A stretch of 45,469 nt of DNA. Origin: Candidatus Ruthturnera sp. Lineage in GTDB: Bacteria > Pseudomonadota > Gammaproteobacteria > PS1 > Pseudothioglobaceae. The notes under the pieces were generated by a model, which was given only the letters and a program-made list of their open reading frames with translations, was not told the DNA's origin and searched no databases. Made by a program: the position numbers and the translations under genes. Positions within the stretch are counted from its first letter, which is position 1, and each line of letters opens with the position of its first letter. The DNA is taken from positions 1-45,469 of the forward strand of contig JAUVOQ010000007.1 in NCBI GenBank assembly GCA_030599095.1, read 5' to 3'. Shown in pieces: positions 39,919 to 45,469 of the stretch.

Positions 39919-40823
39919 GTTTTAAAGTGATCAAATCAGGGTTTTTAGTAAGCGTGCAAGATTATGGTCGTTTTAACCATGCTAAATACGGTATGAGTCG
40001 TTGTGGCGTGATGGATGAACATGCTTACAGTTGGGCGAATTATTTACTGGATAATGCATTTGATGATTCGGTGCTAGAAATTAGTCTTGGTGCGGTTGAA
40101 CTTGAAGCGCAATTTGATGTGTTAATTGTTGTTACTGGCGCAGATTTAGATTTTAAAATTAACCAAAAGCCAGCAATAATGTGGCACAGCGTACAAGTAC
40201 ACAAAGGCGATATACTCAGTTGGGGTACTCTAAAAAGTGGTGTACGTGCTTATTTAGCCGTTAAAAATGGATTTGATACTAAGATGTTGTTTGGCTCAAA
40301 ATCGGTTAATTTACGTGAACATATTGGCACAAAAATAAGCCAAGGTGACACACTAGATTGTGCCGAATCTTTTGAGACAAGCAAGCGCCTGATGCCTATT
40401 CAATACGTCCCAAATTACAACAAAGACATTACTTTGCGCTTATTGCCTAGTTATCAATTTAATGAATTTAGCATCAGCCAACGTGATTTATTTTTTAACC
40501 AAACTTATCAAATTACCAATGCCAGCGATAGAACAGGCTGTCGTTTACAAGGCGCACCCATAGCATTCAAACAAACCAAGATGATTTCTGAAGGCATGAG
40601 TTACGGCAGTGTAGAAATTGCCACAGACGGCTTGCCAATTATTTTATTAAAAGACGCACCAACCATTGGTGGCTATCCAAAAATTGGCACCGTATTTTCA
40701 CTGGACTTAGCCAAACTTGCACAAAAACAACCCAATGCCCAACTTAGATTTGAATTAATCAATGTTAATGAAGCGCAAGAAGAAAGAGTGGTGTTTAACC
40801 AATTCTTTAACATTAAATTCTAA
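39915..40823 (+). CDS. pxpC: 5-oxoprolinase subunit C (biotin-dependent carboxyltransferase-like, KipA)
   Basis: Subunit C of 5-oxoprolinase, related to the carboxyltransferase part of urea amidolyase. It shows SVQDYGRFNHAKYGMSRCGV at the N-terminus, LEISLGAVELEAQFD, and near the C-terminus EGMSYGSVEIATDGLPIILL followed by PTIGGYPKIGTV. It is 302 residues long. Its start overlaps pxpB by 4 bases, and 15 bases separate its end from the convergent rnt gene. Confidence 0.93.
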   Translation: MSFKVIKSGFLVSVQDYGRFNHAKYGMSRCGVMDEHAYSWANYLLDNAFDDSVLEISLGAVELEAQFDVLIVVTGADLDFKINQKPAIMWHSVQVHKGDILSWGTLKSGVRAYLAVKNGFDTKMLFGSKSVNLREHIGTKISQGDTLDCAESFETSKRLMPIQYVPNYNKDITLRLLPSYQFNEFSISQRDLFFNQTYQITNASDRTGCRLQGAPIAFKQTKMISEGMSYGSVEIATDGLPIILLKDAPTIGGYPKIGTVFSLDLAKLAQKQPNAQLRFELINVNEAQEERVVFNQFFNIKF

Positions 40824-40838
40824 GTTTTTATGGATTCC

Positions 40839-41426
40839 TTAATTTGACTGGGTGTTAAAAATCTTACAAAATAACTCAGCTGTTTTTTGTGTATCGTACA
40901 ATGCAGAATGCGCACAAGCATCATCCCACTCAATATCAGCTTTACGCACAGCTTTAGCCAACACAGTTTCGCCATAGCACAAGGCTGATAAACTAACAGT
41001 ATCTAAGGTTGAGAATTGATGAAATGGACTCTTAAGTTTGCATCTATCAGTTGCCGCACGCAAAAAACCCAAATCAAAAAAAGCATTGTGCCCTACCAAG
41101 ATAGCACGGGTACACCCCTCTTGTTTAAGCTCTGTATACACCTTGGTGTAAATTTGCTTAATGGCATCAACCTCCTTAACTGCCATTCTAAATGGATTGT
41201 CAACATCAATACGATTAAACTTTAGTGCACCAGGCTCTAACACACTGCCTTTAAAGGGTTCAATATGAAAATGCTGGGATTCTTTTGGGTATAAATTACC
41301 AGTTTTATCAATACCAATCACAATGCTGCAAATCTCCAACATGGCGTCAGTTTTTTCGTTAAAACCACCCGTTTCAATGTCAATGACTACTGGCAAATAG
41401 CCACGAATTTTGTCTTTAATTAACAT
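40839..41426 (-). CDS. rnt: Ribonuclease T
   Basis: A DEDDh 3'-5' exonuclease that trims tRNA and other stable RNA ends. Motifs: VVIDIETGGFNEKTDAMLEI (Asp, Glu), LVGHNAFFDLGFLRAA (Asp), and HSALYDTQKTAELF (His, Asp). At 195 residues it is close to E. coli RNase T (215). Its start overlaps the end of the acetyltransferase gene by 11 bases. Confidence 0.93.
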   Translation of the reverse strand: MLIKDKIRGYLPVVIDIETGGFNEKTDAMLEICSIVIGIDKTGNLYPKESQHFHIEPFKGSVLEPGALKFNRIDVDNPFRMAVKEVDAIKQIYTKVYTELKQEGCTRAILVGHNAFFDLGFLRAATDRCKLKSPFHQFSTLDTVSLSALCYGETVLAKAVRKADIEWDDACAHSALYDTQKTAELFCKIFNTQSN

Positions 41427-41838
41427 CTTTAAAAAAAATTGATGAGTTGCGATTTTGATTAAATAAAGCTTGGCGTTTTTTGGGCAAATCAGTAATTTTC
41501 ATTTGGGTAAAACCATTTTTAATAAACCAGTCTGTGCCATGCTTAGTCAATGCAAAAACCTTAGAAAAATTTTCAGCTTTTGCTTTTTGCATAATCTTGT
41601 CGAGCAATTTTAATGAAAGCCCCATTTTTTGCACTTTTTTAGACACTGCCAATGAATAAATTTCCCCCACACCCTCTTTACAGTCTTTAAGACCTGCACA
41701 AGCAAGTAATTGATTGTTGTCTATCAGACAAACAAAATCCCCAATATTTTCATTGATTTGCACCTTGGTTCTAGGTAATATTTTACCCTCCTCAACAAAA
41801 GGCTTGACTAGGGTTAAAATTTGTTCGGCTTTAGCCAA
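41416..41838 (-). CDS. Stand-alone GNAT acetyltransferase resembling the ArgA C-terminal domain
   Basis: A 140-residue GNAT protein. The acetyl-CoA site is in IYSLAVSKKVQKMGLSLKLL (the usual Q/R-x-x-G-x-G/A is partly changed, QKMGLS), and the tail TDWFIKNGFTQMKITDLPKK with RQALFNQNRNSSIFFKDV matches the end of N-acetylglutamate synthase, where P..RQALYN.QR.S...KDL is typical. The amino-acid kinase domain of classic ArgA is absent. It is a good candidate for a short N-acetylglutamate synthase in arginine synthesis, but other GNAT roles are possible. Confidence 0.75.
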   Translation of the reverse strand: MAKAEQILTLVKPFVEEGKILPRTKVQINENIGDFVCLIDNNQLLACAGLKDCKEGVGEIYSLAVSKKVQKMGLSLKLLDKIMQKAKAENFSKVFALTKHGTDWFIKNGFTQMKITDLPKKRQALFNQNRNSSIFFKDVN

Positions 41839-41914
41839 GTTGACAACCCAAATGTTTAATGAAACACTTATTTTAGTCTAAAATTTAACCTTTTTTATCA
41901 TGTGAAGAAAAATT

Positions 41915-43579
41915 ATGTGCAAGCCAAGAAAATATTCCTCACAAGTTGTTGACGGGTTTGAGCGTGCACCAAGTCGCGCCATGCTTTATCCAGTTGGTTT
42001 TAAAAAAGAGGATTTTAACAAGCCTCAAGTTGGCATAGCAAGCACTTGGTCAATGGTAACGCCGTGTAATATGCACATTGACAAACTTGCAGATGAGGCA
42101 TCAAAAGGAGTAAATGCCACAGGTGGCAAGGCCATTATTTTTAACACCATCACCATTTCAGATGGCATTTCTATGGGTTCTGAAGGCATGAAGTACTCTT
42201 TAGTCTCGCGTGAAGTCATTGCTGATTCAATTGAAACCGTTGTTGGCTGTCAAGGCTTTGATGGCGTGGTCGCCATTGGCGGTTGTGATAAAAATATGCC
42301 GGGCTGTATTATCGCCTTGGCACGCCTTAATCGCCCTAGTATTTTTGTTTATGGTGGCACCATTCAGCCAGGTAAAAACCATACAGATGTGGTGAGTGTT
42401 TTTGAGGCGGTTGGTCAATTTGCCAACCATACAATCGATGAAATTGAACTAGAAAACATTGAAAAAACAGCCATTCCTGGTCCTGGCTCTTGTGGCGGTA
42501 TGTACACCGCTAATACCATGGCATCGGCCATTGAAGCATTGGGCATGAGCTTGCCAAACTCTAGTGCGCAAGACGCTATTTCAGAGGATAAAAATAACGA
42601 CTGTGTTCAAGCTGGACAAGCCGTCCTTAATTTATTAAACCAAGACATCAAACCTCGTGATATCATGACCATGAAAGCATTCGAGAACGCCATTACTATG
42701 ATTATTGCACTCGGTGGCTCAACCAATGCTGTCTTGCATTTAATTGCCATGGCAAGTGCCGCTGAGGTTAATCTTAAAATTGATGACTTTACTCGCATTG
42801 GCAAAAAAGTACCCGTTATTGCCGACCTTAAACCATCAGGTCAATACATGATGAGCGAATTGGTTGAAATTGGTGGCACATTACCACTAATGAAAATGCT
42901 ACTTGATGCGGGGCTATTGCACGGAGATTGCCTAACAGTCACAGGCAAAACTTTGGCTGAAAATTTAAAAAATGTTAAGCCATACGCCAATTCCCAAGAA
43001 ATCATTAGAACATTAGACAATCCAATAAAAAAAGAGTCACACCTTAGAATTTTGCGTGGCAATCTTGCAACCGATGGCGCTGTAGCAAAAATCACTGGCA
43101 AAGAAGGTTTGAGTTTCAAAGGCACAGCCAAGTGTTTTTCTCGTGAAGAGGAAGCACTAAAGGCCATCTTAAACGACCAAATAACAGCAGGCGATGTTAT
43201 TGTCATTCGTTACGAAGGTCCTGTCGGTGGTCCCGGTATGCGCGAAATGCTTGCCCCCACTTCTGCAGTTATGGGCAAAGGCTTAGGCGGCAAAGTTGCC
43301 CTTATTACTGATGGTCGCTTCTCTGGTGGTACACATGGTTTTGTAGTCGGTCACATCACCCCTGAAGCCTTTCAAGGTGGCGTACTAGCTGTGGTTGAAG
43401 ATGGAGATGAAATCCTAATTGATGCAAAAAATAACATTTTAGAGTTGTTAGTTACCCAAGCAATTATCAACAAACGCCTATCCAATTGGACACAACCCAA
43501 ACCAAACTACACCAAAGGCGTATTGGCAAAATTTGCGAAACTAGTAAAATCCGCTTCTGAAGGCGCAGTAACCGATTAA
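41915..43579 (+). CDS. ilvD: Dihydroxy-acid dehydratase
   Basis: IlvD makes the 2-keto acids of valine and isoleucine from dihydroxy acids, using an Fe-S cluster. The 554-residue protein has the cluster Cys in [21 protein letters not shown] and [15 protein letters not shown], the Mg/Lys stretch [20 protein letters not shown], and the C-terminal [20 protein letters not shown]. The three-Cys pattern fits both [2Fe-2S] and [4Fe-4S] types. It is the last housekeeping gene before the cassette region. Confidence 0.96.
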   Translation: MCKPRKYSSQVVDGFERAPSRAMLYPVGFKKEDFNKPQVGIASTWSMVTPCNMHIDKLADEASKGVNATGGKAIIFNTITISDGISMGSEGMKYSLVSREVIADSIETVVGCQGFDGVVAIGGCDKNMPGCIIALARLNRPSIFVYGGTIQPGKNHTDVVSVFEAVGQFANHTIDEIELENIEKTAIPGPGSCGGMYTANTMASAIEALGMSLPNSSAQDAISEDKNNDCVQAGQAVLNLLNQDIKPRDIMTMKAFENAITMIIALGGSTNAVLHLIAMASAAEVNLKIDDFTRIGKKVPVIADLKPSGQYMMSELVEIGGTLPLMKMLLDAGLLHGDCLTVTGKTLAENLKNVKPYANSQEIIRTLDNPIKKESHLRILRGNLATDGAVAKITGKEGLSFKGTAKCFSREEEALKAILNDQITAGDVIVIRYEGPVGGPGMREMLAPTSAVMGKGLGGKVALITDGRFSGGTHGFVVGHITPEAFQGGVLAVVEDGDEILIDAKNNILELLVTQAIINKRLSNWTQPKPNYTKGVLAKFAKLVKSASEGAVTD

Positions 43580-43605
43580 CCAATTATTGAATAATTAAAG
43601 GATAA

Positions 43606-43800
43606 ATGCTTAAAAGACTTTTAATTTTATTGCAGACAATAGCAATCATAATTCCAGTTGGAATATTTTTCACTTACATCATTGCAAATGAAGGAGACCA
43701 ATTTACATTTGAGCATTATCTTACAACTGGCATGGCATTAATCCCGCTATTGATTGTACTAATGATAAAATATGTTGTATACGGATTTAGAAAAACATAA
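43606..43800 (+). CDS. Small two-helix membrane protein
   Basis: A 64-residue protein with two predicted membrane helices, LLILLQTIAIIIPVGIFFTY and MALIPLLIVLMIKYVVY, and a basic C-terminus (GFRKT). AGGA precedes the ATG. The family is not recognised. An attC-like ACATAAC overlaps its last codons, so it may be the first cassette of the cluster, though no matching leading TTATGT is visible before it. Confidence 0.6.
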   Translation: MLKRLLILLQTIAIIIPVGIFFTYIIANEGDQFTFEHYLTTGMALIPLLIVLMIKYVVYGFRKT

Positions 43801-43872
43801 CATTTTTATAATAGGGTTTAGGGTAATATGTCCTTATAATAATAGTTCACATGGCACTTTCCGCCGTTATGT
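43795..43872 (+). repeat. attC-like recombination site 1 (weak)
   Basis: ACATAAC (43795-43801) and GTTATGT (43866-43872) are exact complements, 78 bases end to end, and lie between two cassette-like genes. The inner part does not fold well, so only the outer boxes support it. The right box supplies the leading TTATGT of the next cassette. Confidence 0.45.
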
Positions 43873-43891
43873 TTAAATAAGAAGGAGTTCT

Positions 43892-44339
43892 ATGAAAAAA
43901 TATACAATTATTGCAATAATTACAATTTATGCCTTGCTATCAGGTTGTGCTACTGTTCCTATGGCTTCAATTGATAAAGACAATACGGCAAAGCAATTTC
44001 GCCCTATACCAAATAAATCTAATATTTATTTGGTATAGGAACGAATCATATGGAGGAGCAATAACCATGCCAGTAACTCTTGATGGAAAAATAGCTGGAA
44101 AAACAGCGGCAGAAACATATTTCAAATGGACAGTGAATCCAGGAAAGCATGTAATCACTTCGCTTACTGAAAATACAGCAAAAATAGAACTAGATACACA
44201 GCCAGAAAGAAACTATTTTATATGGCAAGAGGTGAAAATGGGAATGTGGGCTGCACGCTCTCAATTGCATGAAGTCTCAAGAAGTGAAGGAGAAAATGGT
44301 GTTTTAGAGTGTAAATTAGCAGAGACAGAGATAAAATAA
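43892..44339 (+). pseudogene. DUF2846 lipoprotein with a one-base frameshift (integron cassette)
   Basis: The first frame encodes a lipoprotein signal with a lipobox (YALLSGC, Cys about residue 18), then VPMASIDKDNTAKQFRPIPN and stops at 44038 after NIYLV. Removing one T from the TTT before GGTATAGG restores NIYWYRNESYGG and continues in the other frame with MPVTLDGKIAGKTAAETYF and YFIWQEVKMGMWAARSQLHE to 44339. This matches the DUF2846 pattern throughout. It is either a recent frameshift or a sequencing slip. AAGGAG lies 4 bases before the ATG. The gene sits in a cassette bounded by TTATGT and ACATAAC. Confidence 0.75.
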
Positions 44340-44343
44340 AAAC

Positions 44344-44400
44344 ACATAACAAATCATTCCACCTGACCGCTTATGTGGCAGGTGATTTCAAGCGTTAGGC
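44344..44400 (+). repeat. attC site 2 of an integron cassette array
   Basis: A 57-base site of classic layout: R'' ACATAAC (44344-44350), then AAATCATTCCACCTG pairing with CAGGTGATTTC in the inner arms, and R' GTTAGGC (44394-44400). R'' is the exact complement of GTTATGT at the start of the cassette it closes (43866-43872), as integron cassettes require. Confidence 0.85.
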
Positions 44401-44418
44401 ACAAAAAAGGAGAGTCTC

Positions 44419-44784
44419 ATGGCATTAAATCAACCATCAGAAGTAAGAGATGTATATGGAATAACTAATGAACAAAAATTATTGATAAAGGCATATTTAC
44501 AAGGTGCAGTTTATTCTTGGGTCAAGAATAGAAAGGATGAATCGGAGGGATGGTTTGCTGCAAGAGATTTAGTTGGTGGAGAAAACTTTGAATGGCAAGG
44601 CACTCCATTGATTGTTCTTTATGAAAAACATAATAAAGGAAAAACATATGACGAGGCAATAGTAGGTGCCGCTAAGGATTTGGGATGGCTGTTAAAGGCT
44701 GTACTAAATGATGATAAGAGGCATTTTGAAGTAGGAAAGTCAGGATTAACTGCCGCTTATCGTTGGGTTGGGAATGAACCATAA
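44419..44784 (+). CDS. Cassette-borne hypothetical protein, 121 residues
   Basis: Not recognised. It is soluble, with ITNEQKLLIKAYLQGAVYSW near the N-terminus, GWFAARDLVGGENFEWQGTP in the middle and LTAAYRWVGNEP at the end. A strong AAGGAGAG lies 8 bases before the ATG, 19 bases after attC site 2, the normal spacing for a cassette gene. The cassette begins TTAGGC and closes with GCCTAAC (44790-44796). Confidence 0.75.
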   Translation: MALNQPSEVRDVYGITNEQKLLIKAYLQGAVYSWVKNRKDESEGWFAARDLVGGENFEWQGTPLIVLYEKHNKGKTYDEAIVGAAKDLGWLLKAVLNDDKRHFEVGKSGLTAAYRWVGNEP

Positions 44785-44789
44785 AAATA

Positions 44790-44808
44790 GCCTAACAAGT
44801 CATTCCAG
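44790..44808 (+). repeat. attC site 3, left half only
   Basis: GCCTAACAAGTCATTCCAG has the form of the left arm of attC site 2 (CATAACAAATCATTCCACC). GCCTAAC is the exact complement of GTTAGGC at 44394-44400, the leading edge of this cassette. No GTTRRRY box follows in the 60 bases before the next gene, so the right half is lost or very degenerate. Confidence 0.7.
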
Positions 44809-44876
44809 TATGTTGCTTTTTAAAATATGCTAAAATTAATCCCGTAATTTAAATTTGGTTTAGACAGGAGTAAAAA

Positions 44877-45059
44877 ATGTCAATGATGTTATCAAATACA
44901 TACGAAGCTTTTATTTCTGCTGGTGTTCCAGCAGACAAGGCAAAAGAAGAAAGTGAAGAAATAGCAGGTTTTGATAGACAGTTAGTTAGACTTGAGGTTA
45001 TGAATGCTTTAATTTTAGCAGGTGTTGTTAGTTTGGTGATTAAAACATTTTTTACATGA
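44877..45059 (+). CDS. Cassette-borne small membrane protein, 60 residues
   Basis: An N-terminal amphipathic or coiled-coil part (NTYEAFISAGVPADKAKEES, then EIAGFDRQLVRLE) is followed by one membrane helix (ALILAGVVSLVIKTFF). This resembles small membrane proteins common in cassettes and plasmids, but I cannot name a family with certainty. AGGAG lies 6 bases before the ATG, and attC site 4 starts 8 bases after the stop. Confidence 0.65.
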   Translation: MSMMLSNTYEAFISAGVPADKAKEESEEIAGFDRQLVRLEVMNALILAGVVSLVIKTFFT

Positions 45060-45067
45060 TTTAAACC

Positions 45068-45124
45068 ACCTAACAAATCACTCCAGACGACCGCTAACGT
45101 GTCGGCTGAATTCAAGCCTTATGC
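45068..45124 (+). repeat. attC site 4
   Basis: A 57-base site: R'' ACCTAAC (45068-45074), inner arms CCAGaCGAC and GTCGgCTG with a CGCTAACGT loop, and R' CTTATGC (45118-45124), in which the usual first G is C. Size and layout equal those of attC site 2. The altered base sits at the strand-exchange position, so this site may no longer recombine. Confidence 0.75.
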
Positions 45125-45142
45125 CCCACATGGAAACTCATT

Positions 45143-45340
45143 ATGCTAACCTTTGACGAAGTGCTTAATCAAATACCTAAAGGAACAGAATGTTCAATAT
45201 TATTAGCCAATGGATTTTCTCAAGCTTGGAATGCTAAGATTTTTAATTATGCTAATTTATTAGATGTTGCAAAATTTGGAAATAGAGATGTGGAATTAAA
45301 GCGTCTTTTTAATAAAGCAGAGACTTATGGGAACCTCTAA
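45143..45340 (+). CDS. Truncated DUF4917-like protein, N-terminal fragment
   Basis: A 65-residue frame reading MLTFDEVLNQIPKGTECSIL, then LANGFSQAWNAKIFNYANLL, which resembles the Gly-rich start (LLGNGFS) of DUF4917, a SIR2-like group whose members usually exceed 300 residues. Similarity stops at KAETY, after which GNL and a stop follow. The break coincides with GGGAACCTCTAAAAACTCC (from 45329), which may be the end of an insertion sequence. It is likely inactive. Confidence 0.6.
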   Translation: MLTFDEVLNQIPKGTECSILLANGFSQAWNAKIFNYANLLDVAKFGNRDVELKRLFNKAETYGNL

Positions 45341-45469
45341 AAACTCCATTATAACAACAACAAAAACTCATCCAATTTTCTAAAAATATTCAAGTCAATT
45401 TAGTGCCATATTTTTAAACTCATTTTCCATCTTTTTACTACGTTACTTGCCTTTTTAAGTATTTCAAGC
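45329..45469 (-). mobile_element. Possible end of an insertion sequence at the window edge
   Basis: GGGAACCTCTAAAAACTCC at 45329 resembles an IS terminal repeat and falls exactly where the DUF4917-like gene is cut. On the minus strand a frame enters from the window edge, reads LEILKKASNVVKRWKMSLKI, and stops at 45400, as the 3' end of a transposase gene would. Too little is visible to name a family. Confidence 0.35.

Overview
The window comes from a low-GC gammaproteobacterium. The gene content (6S RNA beside fthC, E. coli-type class Ia nrdAB-yfaE, pmbA, rnt, slyX, rnd, selD-selU) is gammaproteobacterial. The AT-rich sequence, dense overlapping genes, many decayed fragments and a giant RTX protein suggest a SUP05/Thioglobus-like lineage or one of its thiotrophic invertebrate symbionts. 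That placement is inference: no rRNA or sulfur-oxidation gene lies in the window.

Layout, left to right. (1) The 3' part of a large RTX protein with three copies of a type I secretion module. (2) A 6S RNA gene followed by fthC, then a decayed UbiH-like tail. (3) A minus-strand operon hisA-rnfH-corC-38-codon ORF-pmbA-ubiH. (4) gatB, an SNase-like fragment, an M50 protease, proS and psd, then a CNNM/CorB-type protein. (5) A long minus-strand block slyX, rnd-ppa-rsmD-coaD, dnaK (with a sigma-32 promoter)-dnaJ, and an MntA-HepT toxin-antitoxin pair whose toxin overlaps enolase by 4 nt. (6) pnp, with a promoter and long leader hairpin, then a porin with its own promoter and terminator, then a membrane-anchored diheme cytochrome. 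(7) An accessory stretch (about 29.07-31.9 kb): a deleted IS30-family element bounded by ~60-bp inverted repeats, yciI with small decaying genes, a DUF2158 gene, and a divergent phage-type regulator pair of which one member is frameshifted. (8) nrdA-nrdB-yfaE against selD-selU, a dimeric-type dUTPase, the 5-oxoprolinase operon pxpABC, rnt with an ArgA-like acetyltransferase, and ilvD. (9) From about 43.6 kb to the end, small same-strand genes separated by attC-like sites: a mobile integron cassette cluster with no integrase in view.

The most notable part is the cassette cluster. Two neighbouring cassettes obey the terminal-complementarity rule of integron cassettes (leading TTATGT with trailing ACATAAC; leading TTAGGC with trailing GCCTAAC). 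The cluster is decaying: a DUF2846 lipoprotein carries a one-base frameshift, one attC has lost its right half, and a DUF4917-like gene is cut off where a possible insertion sequence begins.

Functionally, the chromosomal backbone covers dNTP supply (nrdAB-yfaE, dut), tRNA charging and modification (gatB, proS, selU), RNA turnover (pnp, rnd, rnt), chaperones, phospholipid synthesis, ubiquinone synthesis and amino-acid metabolism. No tRNA, rRNA or CRISPR array was seen.
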